Origin: Companilactobacillus baiquanensis
GTDB lineage: Bacteria > Bacillota > Bacilli > Lactobacillales > Lactobacillaceae
DNA length: 64,000 nucleotides
Assembly: GCF_003946605.1 (NCBI RefSeq)
Contig: NZ_RHOQ01000004.1
Span: 1 to 64,000 of the forward strand
Direction of reading: 5' to 3'
Shown: positions 37,117 through 47,133 of the stretch, in pieces
How positions within the stretch are numbered: position 1 is the stretch's first letter
How the letters are laid out: the number at the start of each line of letters is the position of its first letter
Made by a program: the position numbers and the translations under genes
Notes under the pieces: model-generated
Databases searched by the model: none
Told to the model about the DNA's origin: nothing
The model's input: the letters and a program-made list of their open reading frames with translations, nothing else

Positions 37117-39475
37117 ATCTTTCCATATTTTGTCTAATTTCGGCCTTCATAAATAATCTAGTTACGTCGTATTCAATGTCTGAAACCATTTCTTCAAACA
37201 TACGGTAACCCTCTTCTTGATATTCGACCAAAGGATTCAACTGTCCATAACCACGTAAACCGATCGATTGACGTAATTGGTCCATCGCATCGATATGATC
37301 TGTCCAGTGTTCATCAACAACTCTTAAAATAACAACCTTTTCAAACTCTAACATCTGAGCAGGATCACCAAGTTGTTCTTTTTTATCTTCATAGTTCTTA
37401 TGAACAAAGTCCATCAAGAACTTGATGATTTCTTCAGGAGTCTTCAATTGAAGGTCAACAACACTCATTTGTTTTTCACTAACTAAAGTCGATTTAGCAA
37501 AATCAGCAATGGCATCTAATTCCCAGTTCTCTTCTTTACCCTGTGTATGAACATCAACTTGAGCTTTAATAGTACGCTCGATCATTGGTAATAATACCTT
37601 ATCGAGGTCTTTATCCTCATTGATGACATCCATTCTTTCTTTATAGATAACTTCACGTTGTTCACGCATAACATCATCATATTGCAAAGTATTCTTACGT
37701 GTATCGTAGTTATTACCTTCAACACGTTTTTGAGCTGATTCAACTTGTCTAGTCATCATACGACTTTGGATAACAGCATCGTCATCTTCGATCTTCAATG
37801 CCTTAAGAACACGTTTGATTCTATCCGAACCAAAACGTTTCATCAAATCATCTTCAAGTGACATATAAAATTGTGTAACACCAGGATCACCTTGACGACC
37901 AGATCTACCACGAAGCTGATTATCAATACGACGTGACTCATGACGTTCCGTACCAATAACAGCAAGACCGCCAACTTCTTTAACACCAGGTCCAAGCTTA
38001 ATATCAGTACCACGACCAGCCATATTAGTAGCAATCGTAACGGCGCCACGTTGACCGGCATTCATAACGATCTCAGCTTCTTTAGCATGGTTCTTAGCAT
38101 TCAAGACGGCATGAGGAATGCCTTCTTTATCAAGAAGTTGTGATAGATATTCTGAAGACTCAACCGCAACAGTACCAACTAGCAGTGGTTGCCCCTTTGC
38201 ATGACGCTCTTTGATGTCTCTAACAACAGCCGCAAATTTACTCTTCAAAGTTGGATAGAGTACATCATCTTTGTCATCACGAATAACGGGCTTATTAGTT
38301 GGAATTGAAATAACTTCCATGTTGTAAATTTCTCTAAATTCTTCTGCTTCAGTTTTAGCAGTACCAGTCATACCTGATAATTTATCATACATACGGAAGA
38401 AGTTTTGATAAGTGATGTTAGCCATAGTCTTAGTTTCATCTTGGATCTCCACACCTTCTTTAGCTTCAATAGCTTGGTGTAATCCATCAGAATAACGACG
38501 ACCATCCATAACACGACCAGTAAATTGGTCAACGATCTTAACTTCGCCTTCTTGTACCACATAATCAATATCCAAACTCATAATAAAGTTTGCACGCAAA
38601 GCTTGGTCCAAATGGTGATTCAAAACAGTATTTTCAATATCATAAAGATTATCGAGACCAAAGTAATCTTCAGCCTTTCTGATACCTGTTTCAGTTAAAC
38701 TAATTGACTTTGTAGGCCAATCAATTTTGTAATCTTCTTCAGCTAAAGTTTTAGCAAAACGATCAGCACGAACGTACATAGCAGTTGACTTTTCAGCCGC
38801 CCCAGAAATAATCAATGGTGTTCTAGCCTCATCAATTAAAATGGAGTCAACCTCATCAACGATTGCATAATGAAGCGGACGTTGTACCATTTGCTCTTTA
38901 TAGACAACCATGTTGTCACGCAAATAATCAAATCCTAATTCACTATTTGTCGAATAAGTAATGTCACAATTATATGCAGCACGTTTTTCTTCAGAATCCA
39001 TACTGTTAAGGTTTAAACCAACAGTTAGACCCATCCACTTGTATAATTCACCCATCTCTTTAGCATCACGAGATGAAAGGTATTCATTAACTGTAACAAC
39101 ATGAACACCTTGGCCCTCTAGGGCATTTAAATAAACTGGTAATGTGGCCGTTAAAGTTTTACCTTCACCAGTTTTCATTTCCGCAATATTACCTTGGTGT
39201 AGTGTAATACCACCAATAATTTGTACTCTAAATGGGTAAAGGCCTAAAACTCTCTTAGCACCTTCACGAACGGCAGCAAAGGCTTCTGGCAAAATATCAT
39301 CTAATGTTTCACCCTTTGTCAGTCTTTCTTTCAATTCGGGAGTCTTAGCTTGAAGTTGTTCGTCAGTAAGTTTGCCAAATTCATCAGCATAACTTTCAAC
39401 TTTATCGGCAATTTTGCCCATTTTTTTAACTTCTCTTTTATCGCTTTCGACCCATTTTCTTAATGGATTTGCCAT
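37115..39475 (-). CDS. secA: Preprotein translocase ATPase SecA
   Basis: A 786-residue motor that drives proteins through SecYEG. Walker A lies in [18 protein letters not shown] near residue 100, the DEAD-type motif is [16 protein letters not shown], and the second nucleotide domain has GTDIKLG and the [13 protein letters not shown] motif. The preprotein-crosslinking and helical wing domains are of normal length, but the C-terminal zinc-binding tail with CxCx8CH is missing, as in many lactobacilli; the protein ends soon after the helical scaffold. ATG follows AGGAGAG. Confidence 0.97.
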   Translation of the reverse strand: MANPLRKWVESDKREVKKMGKIADKVESYADEFGKLTDEQLQAKTPELKERLTKGETLDDILPEAFAAVREGAKRVLGLYPFRVQIIGGITLHQGNIAEMKTGEGKTLTATLPVYLNALEGQGVHVVTVNEYLSSRDAKEMGELYKWMGLTVGLNLNSMDSEEKRAAYNCDITYSTNSELGFDYLRDNMVVYKEQMVQRPLHYAIVDEVDSILIDEARTPLIISGAAEKSTAMYVRADRFAKTLAEEDYKIDWPTKSISLTETGIRKAEDYFGLDNLYDIENTVLNHHLDQALRANFIMSLDIDYVVQEGEVKIVDQFTGRVMDGRRYSDGLHQAIEAKEGVEIQDETKTMANITYQNFFRMYDKLSGMTGTAKTEAEEFREIYNMEVISIPTNKPVIRDDKDDVLYPTLKSKFAAVVRDIKERHAKGQPLLVGTVAVESSEYLSQLLDKEGIPHAVLNAKNHAKEAEIVMNAGQRGAVTIATNMAGRGTDIKLGPGVKEVGGLAVIGTERHESRRIDNQLRGRSGRQGDPGVTQFYMSLEDDLMKRFGSDRIKRVLKALKIEDDDAVIQSRMMTRQVESAQKRVEGNNYDTRKNTLQYDDVMREQREVIYKERMDVINEDKDLDKVLLPMIERTIKAQVDVHTQGKEENWELDAIADFAKSTLVSEKQMSVVDLQLKTPEEIIKFLMDFVHKNYEDKKEQLGDPAQMLEFEKVVILRVVDEHWTDHIDAMDQLRQSIGLRGYGQLNPLVEYQEEGYRMFEEMVSDIEYDVTRLFMKAEIRQNMER

Positions 39476-39634
39476 ACTTATATATCTCTCCTAAAAGTTA
39501 TAAACATATTCTTTATAGTAGCATTTTTCTTTAAAGTTTTAAACTTAATCTTAATTCAAATGATAACACAGCTTTCCAGGTTAATAATGATACACCATTT
39601 AAAAAGTATTTGCTAAAAATTACTTTATTGAATC

Positions 39635-39705
39635 AAAAAAGAGCTCCGACAAAAGTCAAAGCCCTCTCACATTTTACGAATGTCATTTGTTGAAATACGT
39701 AAAAT
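39635..39705 (-). terminator. Terminator region of hpf (two hairpins)
   Basis: Reading on the minus strand, ATTTTACG/CGTAAAAT (39671-39678 with 39698-39705) is followed by a G·U-containing stem (39641-39650 with 39655-39664) and a U-run. The second hairpin is the likely terminator. The rest of the 231-base gap up to secA is AT-rich and should hold the secA promoter, which I could not place. Confidence 0.65.
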
Positions 39706-39706
39706 T

Positions 39707-40255
39707 TTATTCGTTTGTTTCAATCAAACCGTACTTACCATCATTACGTTTATAAACGATACTTGCACCATTTGTTTCTGCATCTTCAAAAATAAAGAAT
39801 TCATGTCCAAGCATTTCCATTTGTAATACAGCTTCTTCTGCATCCATTGGTTTTAATGATAGACGTTTTGTTCTAACGATTTCTGATTTGTCTTCTTTAG
39901 TATCCTCAGGTGAAACATCATCTAAAGGAATATCTTTAATACTACCTGACTCACGTCCCTTGCGGTTTACACGGGTCTTGAATTTCTTAATTTGTCTTTC
40001 AAGTTTGTCAATTACTAAATCAATACCGGCATACATGTCATCATTGATTTCCTCGGCTCTCAATGTGATGTATGGAAGTGGAATTGTTACCTCAACTTTT
40101 GTCCCTTTTGAAGGGTATGTCTTTAAGTTAACATGTGCAATAGGAGTGCTCCCATCACTGAAATACTTTTCCATCTTAGATAATCTTTTTTCAACATATT
40201 CACGCATTGCTGAAGTTACTTCGATATTCTCGCCACGTACATTAATTGTTAACAT
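39707..40255 (-). CDS. hpf: Ribosome hibernation promoting factor, long form
   Basis: A 182-residue protein with an N-terminal ribosome-binding domain (residues 1-100, opening LTINVRGENIEVTSAMREYVEKR-like) and the C-terminal dimerisation domain (about 125-182, MDAEEAVLQMEMLGHEFFIF and DGKYGLIE). Long HPF joins two 70S ribosomes into inactive 100S particles in stationary phase or stress. Its promoter has near-consensus hexamers. The ATG follows AAGGAGAG. Confidence 0.96.
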   Translation of the reverse strand: MLTINVRGENIEVTSAMREYVEKRLSKMEKYFSDGSTPIAHVNLKTYPSKGTKVEVTIPLPYITLRAEEINDDMYAGIDLVIDKLERQIKKFKTRVNRKGRESGSIKDIPLDDVSPEDTKEDKSEIVRTKRLSLKPMDAEEAVLQMEMLGHEFFIFEDAETNGASIVYKRNDGKYGLIETNE

Positions 40256-40314
40256 AAAAATCTCTCCTTCCGATGAGTAGGAAATATTAGAGTCCTAATC
40301 AACTCTTCTACTTA

Positions 40315-40343
40315 ATTATATAATTCTATCGGCAATGTGACAA
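40315..40343 (-). promoter_or_regulatory. Strong promoter of hpf
   Basis: TTGTCA (40338-40343), 17-base spacer, perfect TATAAT (40315-40320). It begins 9 bases after the comFC stop. Confidence 0.8.
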
Positions 40344-40351
40344 CGTTTTCA

Positions 40352-41032
40352 CTATCTTGATAATGAAAAAGTATAAATATTAGTTAATCCAATTGTCTTT
40401 AAAGCCATCTTTGCATGTAAAATCGTCCTACCCGTCGTATATATGTCATCAACAATCAAAACTTTCGTTTGTTCTGAATAAATATGATCAGAAATACAAC
40501 TAAAGGTTTGTGGTGTTTTCAAACGTTCATTACGATTTTTTTGAGCTTGGGGCTTATCAGCATCAGCTTTAATCAATAATGACTTTAATTCAAAAACTTG
40601 ATGATACATTTGCCAAACCGGATCAAATCCACGCTCTCTTCGATGACTTTCACTTGCAGGAATATATGTAATTAAATCGAATTGATTACTACGCTCCCAA
40701 GTTAGTAAATCTTTCAAAAAAAGATCTGCTAATAAAATATCTCCATACCTTTTATACTGTTTAAAATAATTGTGTATGAACTGATTATACCCAAACAAAG
40801 CCTGATGACAATTAATTATGTTATATTTTTCCTCCCAAAAACGACAATCATCACAAATTGTCTTAATTTTTGGTTTAAAACAGCGGCTACAACTCATATT
40901 GGAGGATAGTGGTTCCAACTGACTTCTACATAGTTGACACAATCTATCATCAAATATCTGATTGAAACTAAATATTTCTTTGATCGATAAATTATATGAA
41001 AAATAATTTCCACAATATAGACACTTAGACAT
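40352..41032 (-). CDS. comFC: ComF family protein (ComFC), phosphoribosyltransferase-like
   Basis: A 226-residue protein with a Cys-rich N-terminal zinc finger (CLYCG, CQLC, CSRC, CDDC) and a C-terminal phosphoribosyltransferase fold with the PRPP loop VLIVDDIYTTGRT. ComFC is needed for uptake of transforming DNA and binds ComFA and DprA in streptococci. I place the start at ATG 41032, overlapping the comFA stop by 8 bases; a GTG at 41041 is the alternative. Whether this organism is competent cannot be judged from two genes. Confidence 0.9.
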   Translation of the reverse strand: MSKCLYCGNYFSYNLSIKEIFSFNQIFDDRLCQLCRSQLEPLSSNMSCSRCFKPKIKTICDDCRFWEEKYNIINCHQALFGYNQFIHNYFKQYKRYGDILLADLFLKDLLTWERSNQFDLITYIPASESHRRERGFDPVWQMYHQVFELKSLLIKADADKPQAQKNRNERLKTPQTFSCISDHIYSEQTKVLIVDDIYTTGRTILHAKMALKTIGLTNIYTFSLSR

Positions 41033-42329
41033 TTTTTGCACACCAATTTAAATACTTTATTTCAGCACAGGCATTTTTTATTTGTTTATTATAATTTTGA
41101 TAGTAAAAGTGTACCTCATCATCATATGAATCTGCCGCTCGCCCAGCTCTACCTGCAATTTGGATCAAAGCAGTCTTAGAGAATTCAGTAGCATCGGCGT
41201 CAATTACGATAACGATAATATTTTTAAAAGTTACGCCTCGTTCTAAAATAGTCGTTGTAAATATTGCCTGAACTTCGCTCTCTCGAAAGGATTTTACTTT
41301 TTCCAAACGTTTATCGTCCTTAGAACTTACACTGATCAATTTCAATTTCGGAAACTTTTTTATAATTACATTTTCAAACTGCAACATTTGGGGAATATTA
41401 GGAAAAAACATCATGAAGCGTTGTTTATTTGTTAACATTTTTTTGATTCTTAAATAAATTATTGGATTTACTCCCAAAAAATTAGTCGATTTGTATAATA
41501 AATGGCATTTTGGTTCAGGTAACGGGTGTCCATGAAATCTTTGATATAATTTTGATATACCAAGTTGTTTTTTCTCAACCTTATCAAGAAGAATTTTTGG
41601 TGGTGTAGCTGAAAGGTAGTAAATATTTCCATTATCTTTAACCGCTTTAGTGATCGCATCTTGCAGCATTTGATTTCCTGCTAATGGATAGGAATCAACT
41701 TCATCAATAATAAGTACATCAAAGGCTTTTTCAAAGCGAATCAGTTGATGAGTAGTTGCGATCATAATTTGCGTTATTTGATACGGTTCCTTACTCTTGC
41801 CGTGATATAAACCTATTGTTGTTTCTGGAAAAGCTGACTTAATTCGGGGAAATAGTTCCACGCAAACATCGACTCTCGGTGAGCATAGCGCTATTCTTTT
41901 ACCCGAACGAATGACTTCTGAGATCAATGGAAAGGTCATTTCAGTTTTCCCAGCACCAGTGACAGCCCAAACTAGATGATCCTTGTGTGCCTTAAAAGCA
42001 TTTATAAGCTCATGAGAGACTTTATTTTGAAGCTGGGTCAATCTACCCTCCCACTTCATAGGCCTTTCCTGAAACTCAAAATTAGTCTCTGTTGAGCTTA
42101 TTATTAGTTGATCATCCCTAGTGATTTTGCCCATATTCAAACAATTTCGACAGTAATCACTATCATCAGATATTTTAGATAAGCATCTTCGACAATAGTC
42201 TTGTTGATCCTTTCTAAAAAAACCAGGTTTTAATTCTGATCCAATCGCTAACAGATGCTTAACTTCATCAGATTCGAGAACCTTTAAATTCAGTATGCGC
42301 CCGCCTAAAAATTCATTTAATTTATTCAT
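41025..42329 (-). CDS. comFA: Competence DNA-uptake helicase ComFA
   Basis: A 434-residue DEAD-box-like ATPase thought to drive single-stranded DNA import during transformation. A four-Cys zinc site (CRRC, CRNC) lies in the N-terminal 60 residues, then Walker A AVTGAGKTE, Walker B LIIDEVDSYP, the SATPPK motif and QIAGRAGRAADS. I place the start at ATG 42329 (NKLNEFLGGR); no clear ribosome site precedes it or the upstream TTG at 42365. It is divergent from yigZ with start codons only 30 bases apart, so its promoter must lie inside yigZ. Confidence 0.93.
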   Translation of the reverse strand: MNKLNEFLGGRILNLKVLESDEVKHLLAIGSELKPGFFRKDQQDYCRRCLSKISDDSDYCRNCLNMGKITRDDQLIISSTETNFEFQERPMKWEGRLTQLQNKVSHELINAFKAHKDHLVWAVTGAGKTEMTFPLISEVIRSGKRIALCSPRVDVCVELFPRIKSAFPETTIGLYHGKSKEPYQITQIMIATTHQLIRFEKAFDVLIIDEVDSYPLAGNQMLQDAITKAVKDNGNIYYLSATPPKILLDKVEKKQLGISKLYQRFHGHPLPEPKCHLLYKSTNFLGVNPIIYLRIKKMLTNKQRFMMFFPNIPQMLQFENVIIKKFPKLKLISVSSKDDKRLEKVKSFRESEVQAIFTTTILERGVTFKNIIVIVIDADATEFSKTALIQIAGRAGRAADSYDDEVHFYYQNYNKQIKNACAEIKYLNWCAKNV

Positions 42330-42359
42330 AAATAAAATTACGTAAAGGAAATGATCGTT

Positions 42360-42995
42360 TTGCAAAATTATCGAACAATAGCCGCAAATGGCAGTTTTGA
42401 AAAAGATATAAAAAAATCACGTTTTATAGCTCATATCGCTCAAACTAATTCAGAAGAAGAAGCCAAATCCTTTATTCAAAAAATCCGTGAAGAAGAAAAA
42501 GATGCCACTCACAATTGCACAGCTTACATCGTTTTAGAAAATGTCAAAATCGAGCGCATGTCTGATGATGGTGAACCAAGCGGAACTGCTGGCTCGCCTA
42601 TTCTAAATGTCTTACAACAAAATGAGTTAGAAAACGTGACCGCAGTAGTTACTAGATATTTCGGCGGTATAAAATTAGGTGCTGGCGGGCTGATCAGAGC
42701 TTACTCATCAACAACTGCCGATGCTATAAAAGATATCGGACTTGTGGAGAATCGAATCCAGCAAGGATATTTAATATCGATCCCCTACAATCTCTTTGAT
42801 AAATTTGAGAATTACGCTAAAAATCAAAAAATCACATTGGAAGAAAAACAATTTTCTACCGATGTGAAAACTAATATTTTTTTAGATTTAAGCGAACAAG
42901 AGAAACTTATCCAAGACATCAGAGATCAATTTCAAAATCAAATTTCATTTGAAAAAACCAGTAAAGAATTTAAACAAGTACCAATAAAGGACTAA
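42360..42995 (+). CDS. yigZ: YigZ family protein (IMPACT-like)
   Basis: A 211-residue protein of the UPF0029/IMPACT family, with the typical KKSRFIAH near the start, the signature DDGEPSGTAGSPIL and TRYFGGIKLGAGGLIRAY, and a C-terminal DUF1949 domain. Eukaryotic relatives modulate translation control; the bacterial role is unclear. The start is TTG at 42360, 11 bases after AAAGG and matching the family N-terminus; the ATG at 42351 is too close to that ribosome site. Confidence 0.9.
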   Translation: MQNYRTIAANGSFEKDIKKSRFIAHIAQTNSEEEAKSFIQKIREEEKDATHNCTAYIVLENVKIERMSDDGEPSGTAGSPILNVLQQNELENVTAVVTRYFGGIKLGAGGLIRAYSSTTADAIKDIGLVENRIQQGYLISIPYNLFDKFENYAKNQKITLEEKQFSTDVKTNIFLDLSEQEKLIQDIRDQFQNQISFEKTSKEFKQVPIKD

Positions 42996-43017
42996 GCCTT
43001 GGCTTAGTCCTTTTTTT
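42989..43017. terminator. Bidirectional terminator between yigZ and tagO
   Basis: GGACTAAGCC-TT-GGCTTAGTCC with a T-run. It overlaps the ends of both convergent genes, so both C-termini are encoded in the stem region. Confidence 0.92.
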
Positions 43018-44089
43018 CCATTCGTTTAACAAATTTTTGAATTGCATGAAGTAAAGGTTGCCGGTTATCACCGATCAATCCGATCGATTCAACAAACAAC
43101 TCCAATCCGATTAAGACACCGATCGTTAGTAATACACTTCCCCACAAAGTGGACAAAGGATACAACAATGAGATAAATGCAAAAACTAATGCCAAACCAT
43201 AAATCACTAAAACAGTTTGACGATGCGATAAACCTAATTGCATTAATCGATGATGTAAATGATGTTTATCAGCTTGTGTAATCGGCTTTTTATTTAAGAA
43301 TCTTCGTAACATAGCATAAACCGTGTCAGTAATAGGAACTCCCAAAATAACAACTGGGATCAACATTGTTATGAACGTTACATTTTTAAGTCCCTTTAAA
43401 GAAAAGACTGCGATCATAAATCCTATAAACAATGCCCCCGTATCTCCTAAAAAGATACTGGCGGGATGGAAATTATGAGGCAAGAATCCTAACAAAGAAG
43501 CTACCATTGCAAAAATCCAAATTGAAACATAAACATTGGTCATATTTAAGAAGAAGTAACCCACTATTCCCATAGTGAACAAGGCAATTATTGAAACTCC
43601 CGTGGCTAATCCATCTAATCCATCGATCAAATTAACCGCATTAGTAATTGCCAATATCCAAATTATAGTAATTGGGAAACTCCACCAACCTAATTTAAAT
43701 GCGCCAAAGATCGGTAAGACTACTTCATTCATCTTAATTCCCGCTAAGAAATAAATAACTAATGAAGCAGCAAAGATCCCACCCATTTTAGCCTTTGGAG
43801 ATAACTCACGAATATCATCAATAATACCGGTCAATATAATGATACATTCAGCTAAAAAGACACTGAAAAGTTCATGACTCGGAAACTGATTTCTCAATAA
43901 AACAAAGGTAGAGAATGTGAAGGCTATAAAAATAGCCAAACCGCCCATTGTTGGCATTGGCTTTTTGTTAACTCGACGAGCGTTGGGGTTATCGACCGCC
44001 CCTAATATATAAGCAAGTTTAACTACAAAGGGTGTTATTGCCGCAGACAATATCATCGTCAAAAATAATTTTACTATTACACTAAACAT
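43004..44089 (-). CDS. tagO: Undecaprenyl-phosphate N-acetylglucosamine-1-phosphate transferase (TagO/WecA type)
   Basis: A 361-residue membrane enzyme with about ten helices that starts wall teichoic acid or other surface polymer synthesis by moving GlcNAc-1-phosphate from UDP-GlcNAc to undecaprenyl phosphate. MraY-family motifs are present: the first cytosolic loop with KPMPTMGGLAIF, NAVNLIDGLDGLATG, FLGDTGALFIGF and the late HHLHHRL His motif. The ribosome site is weak. Its promoter region carries a cluster of GGTAT/ATACC half-sites. Confidence 0.93.
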   Translation of the reverse strand: MFSVIVKLFLTMILSAAITPFVVKLAYILGAVDNPNARRVNKKPMPTMGGLAIFIAFTFSTFVLLRNQFPSHELFSVFLAECIIILTGIIDDIRELSPKAKMGGIFAASLVIYFLAGIKMNEVVLPIFGAFKLGWWSFPITIIWILAITNAVNLIDGLDGLATGVSIIALFTMGIVGYFFLNMTNVYVSIWIFAMVASLLGFLPHNFHPASIFLGDTGALFIGFMIAVFSLKGLKNVTFITMLIPVVILGVPITDTVYAMLRRFLNKKPITQADKHHLHHRLMQLGLSHRQTVLVIYGLALVFAFISLLYPLSTLWGSVLLTIGVLIGLELFVESIGLIGDNRQPLLHAIQKFVKRMEKKD

Positions 44090-44093
44090 ACTT

Positions 44094-44164
44094 GGTATAC
44101 CCAGAAACTCACTTTCTAATTAATATTACAATTATACAATACCTATTTGAGGTATTTAAATACC
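44094..44164 (-). promoter_or_regulatory. tagO promoter with clustered GGTAT/ATACC half-sites
   Basis: A perfect TATAAT (44131-44136) and weak TTAAAT (44154-44159) flank AATACCT-ATTTG-AGGTATT (44138-44156). GGTATTTAAATACC (44151-44164) is a perfect 14-base palindrome overlapping it, and GGTATACC (44094-44101) lies 5 bases before the ATG. Four or more copies of one half-site suggest a regulator, not identified. Confidence 0.5.
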
Positions 44165-44180
44165 CAACTTTTATTGTAAC

Positions 44181-44213
44181 AAAAAAAGGACTGCAACAAA
44201 CGTTACAGACCCC
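44181..44213 (-). terminator. Terminator of rny
   Basis: GGACTGcAAC pairs with GTTaCAGaCC around AAAC; a U-run follows on the minus strand. Confidence 0.85.
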
Positions 44214-44217
44214 CTAA

Positions 44218-45783
44218 TTATTTCGCTAACTCAACTTTTCTAACTTCCCGAACAACTGTGACCTTAATGTGGCCAGGATATTCGAGGTTATCTTCAATTT
44301 CTTTTTTAACATCTCTAGATAAAATTGCTGCTTGATCATCAGAAATTTCTTCTGGTTTAACCATAATTCTGATTTCATGACCAGCTTGGATCGCATAACT
44401 GTGATCAACACCATCATGTTTATCGGCAATATTTTCTAGTTTCTCAAGTCGGTGAATATAGTTTTCCATCGATTCTGATCTTGCACCTGGTCGTGCAGCT
44501 GAAATAGCATCTGCCGCAGCAACGATAGTTGCAATTAGAGAAGTTGGTTCTACATCCCCGTGATGTGAAGCAATTGTATTAACAACTACTTCTGGTTCTT
44601 TATATTTAGTGGCGATATCAACACCAATTTCTACGTGTGATCCGTCAACCTCACGATCAATAGCTTTACCTATATCGTGTAATAACCCTGCTCGTTTTGC
44701 TAACATAACATCTTCACCCAATTCAGCAGCCATTACGGCGGATAATTTTGCTACCTCTATTGAATGACTTAAAACATTTTGACCATAACTCGTTCTGTAT
44801 TTCATTCGTCCGATTATTTTAATTAAATCAGGATTGATTGAATTAATTCCTAAACTATAAATTGTTTGTTCCCCAACCTCACGAATATGATCGTCCATCT
44901 CACGACGAGATTTATCAACCATTTCCTCAATTCTAGCTGGATGAATACGCCCATCTTCAATTAACTTTTCAAGCGCCATGCGCGCAATTTCACGTCTAAT
45001 TGGATCAAAGCCACTTAAAGCCACAGCTTCAGGTGTATCATCAATAATCAAATCAACTCCAGTAAGAGCTTCGATCGTTCTGATATTTCTACCCTCACGT
45101 CCAATGATCCTACCTTTCATATCTTCGTTAGGTAGGGTCACAGTTGTTACAGTAGATTCTGAAACTGTATCTGCGGCACTTCTCTGAATAGCAGCAACAA
45201 TCAATGCCTTGGCATCTTTATCGGCATATTGTCGTGCTTGTTCATCGCTTTCTTTGATCTTAGTAGCACGTTCATGTGTTAATTCCTGATTCAAATTATC
45301 TAAAATGATCTTTCGAGCTTGTTCACGAGTTAAATTACTTACTCTTGCTAATTCCGCCTTTTGTTCATCAAGAGTATCAGTCAATTGTTTATTCTTTTCA
45401 TCAAGTTTATGTTGTCGAGCCGTAATATTGTTTTCATTCTTTTCAATATTCTCTTCTCTTTTTTCAAGAGATTGATCCTTACGATCTAAAATATCTTGTC
45501 TCTCAAGAGCACGATTTTCTTGTTTTTGAATATCTTGTCGACGTTCTTTCAACTCGTTCTCTTGTTCTTCTCGATACTTATGAATATCGTCTTTAGCTTC
45601 AAGTAAAGTCTCTTTTTTTAATGATTTAGCGGCTTTATGAGCATCAGAAACAATATCGTCAGCAGTCTGTTTAGCTTGTGAAAGTTTTTTTTCATAGGAG
45701 TCTTTGCAAAAAGCATAGCCAAAGAACACTCCTACAACCAATGTTATCAATGCGAAAGAGAAGGTTATGATAGCACCATGCAT
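44218..45783 (-). CDS. rny: Ribonuclease Y
   Basis: A 521-residue membrane-tethered endoribonuclease that starts mRNA decay. Residues 5-25 are a single membrane helix, residues 30-200 a long charged coiled coil, then a KH RNA-binding domain ([17 protein letters not shown]) and an HD catalytic domain with [10 protein letters not shown]. The ribosome site GGAGGTGAT is ideal. Own terminator. Confidence 0.97.
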   Translation of the reverse strand: MHGAIITFSFALITLVVGVFFGYAFCKDSYEKKLSQAKQTADDIVSDAHKAAKSLKKETLLEAKDDIHKYREEQENELKERRQDIQKQENRALERQDILDRKDQSLEKREENIEKNENNITARQHKLDEKNKQLTDTLDEQKAELARVSNLTREQARKIILDNLNQELTHERATKIKESDEQARQYADKDAKALIVAAIQRSAADTVSESTVTTVTLPNEDMKGRIIGREGRNIRTIEALTGVDLIIDDTPEAVALSGFDPIRREIARMALEKLIEDGRIHPARIEEMVDKSRREMDDHIREVGEQTIYSLGINSINPDLIKIIGRMKYRTSYGQNVLSHSIEVAKLSAVMAAELGEDVMLAKRAGLLHDIGKAIDREVDGSHVEIGVDIATKYKEPEVVVNTIASHHGDVEPTSLIATIVAAADAISAARPGARSESMENYIHRLEKLENIADKHDGVDHSYAIQAGHEIRIMVKPEEISDDQAAILSRDVKKEIEDNLEYPGHIKVTVVREVRKVELAK

Positions 45784-45897
45784 GCCATCACCTCCAATTT
45801 TTATAATACCTAATTGTTTGTAAATAAAGACTTGTTACATTATTTTTACATACAACACTATATTATAGAATAAATAATCCCTGTCAATCAATTAAAA

Positions 45898-45928
45898 AGA
45901 AAAAAGAGACCTATTTAGTCTCTTTTTC
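45898..45928 (-). terminator. Terminator of recA
   Basis: AAAAAGAGAC and GTCTCTTTTT pair around 7 bases that include the recA stop; the right arm is coding sequence. Confidence 0.88.
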
Positions 45929-47044
45929 AGAATTTGTAGACGATTTAGGGCTATCTACATCTAATTTTAAATCAGTTGCATCAGATTTTTTGCTCTTTGA
46001 CTTATCGTCTGCTTTAACATCCTTTTTATCTGATTTTTCTTCTTCAGGTTTATCATCCATATTGTATGCATCACGAACTCTTTTACGGATCTCTGCCATT
46101 TTTTCAGGATTATCAGCCAAGAATTTCTTAGCATTTTCACGACCCTGACCAATACGCTCGTCTTTATATGAATACCATGAACCACTTTTGTTAACTATGT
46201 CTTTTTCAACAGCCATATCCACTAACTCACCAGTTTGTGAAATACCATGACCATACATAATATCAACAAGTGCCACCTTAAATGGAGGAGCTACCTTGTT
46301 CTTTACGACCTTAATTTTAGTACGGTTACCAATTACATCTGAACCATCTTTAATTTGCTCAGAACGTCTTACTTCAAGTCTGACAGTCGAATAGAACTTC
46401 AATGCGCGACCACCAGGTGTTGTTTCAGGATTACCAAACATAACCCCGACCTTTTCACGGATCTGATTAATAAATAAAGCAATTGTTTTAGTCTTATTGA
46501 TCGTTCCAGATAATTTACGCAAAGCTTGTGACATCAAACGTGCTTGTAAACCAACATGTGAATCACCCATGTCACCATCAATTTCGGCACGTGGTACCAA
46601 AGCAGCAACAGAATCAACTACTACAATATCAACCGCACCACTTGAAACTAGGGCATCAGCAATTTCTAGTCCTTGTTCACCAGTATCTGGTTGTGATAGT
46701 AACAAGTCATCGATATTAACACCTAATGCTGTGGCATAAGCCGGATCCATGGCATTTTCTGCATCAATATATGCTGCTGTACCACCTTGTTTTTGTACTT
46801 CTGCAACGGCGTGTAACGCTACGGTAGTTTTACCGGAACTTTCAGGACCATAGATTTCTACGATTCTACCACGTGGAAATCCACCAACACCTAAAGCATT
46901 ATCTAGTGCTAAAGATCCTGAGGAAACAGTTTGAATTTGCATATCCAAATCATCCCCCATGCGCATGATTGCACCCTTACCAAAATCTTTTTCAATTTGT
47001 TTTAGAGCCTTATCAAGCGCCTTTTGTCTTTCGTCATTAGCCAA
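45911..47044 (-). CDS. recA: Recombinase RecA
   Basis: A 377-residue recombinase for homologous recombination and SOS induction (LexA co-protease). Walker A GPESSGKT is at 66-73, Walker [13 protein letters not shown], and the DNA loop region with [20 protein letters not shown] is intact. The last 45 or so residues are an unusually long Lys/Asp/Ser-rich tail. The start is TTG at 47044, 8 bases after AGGAGGAAG. A LexA-like palindrome lies upstream. Confidence 0.98.
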   Translation of the reverse strand: MANDERQKALDKALKQIEKDFGKGAIMRMGDDLDMQIQTVSSGSLALDNALGVGGFPRGRIVEIYGPESSGKTTVALHAVAEVQKQGGTAAYIDAENAMDPAYATALGVNIDDLLLSQPDTGEQGLEIADALVSSGAVDIVVVDSVAALVPRAEIDGDMGDSHVGLQARLMSQALRKLSGTINKTKTIALFINQIREKVGVMFGNPETTPGGRALKFYSTVRLEVRRSEQIKDGSDVIGNRTKIKVVKNKVAPPFKVALVDIMYGHGISQTGELVDMAVEKDIVNKSGSWYSYKDERIGQGRENAKKFLADNPEKMAEIRKRVRDAYNMDDKPEEEKSDKKDVKADDKSKSKKSDATDLKLDVDSPKSSTNSEKETK

Positions 47045-47077
47045 ATTGTCTTCCTCCTAATGCATTCATCACTAGAT

Positions 47078-47106
47078 ATATTATTAGTAATTCTTCAAAA
47101 AAGCAA
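47078..47106 (-). promoter_or_regulatory. recA promoter
   Basis: TTGCTT (47101-47106), a 17-base spacer and TAATAT (47078-47083) on the minus strand. The LexA-like palindrome ends 9 bases upstream of this -35. Confidence 0.5.
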
Positions 47107-47114
47107 GAAAAAAG

Positions 47115-47131
47115 CGAACAAATGTTTGTTC
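47115..47131. promoter_or_regulatory. LexA box upstream of recA, also a terminator-like palindrome after cinA
   Basis: CGAAC-AAAT-GTTTG (47115-47128) matches the CGAACnnnnGTTCG box at 9 of 10 fixed positions. It lies within a perfect 16-base palindrome GAACAAATGTTTGTTC (47116-47131). On the minus strand the palindrome is followed by GC and six T residues, the form of a terminator for cinA. Confidence 0.7.
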
Positions 47132-47133
47132 AA

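Noticed and set aside
42330..42350. Competence sigma-factor box (TACGAATA-like) before comFA
   Set aside because: TACGTAAT matches at 5 of 8 positions and is too close to the start codon.
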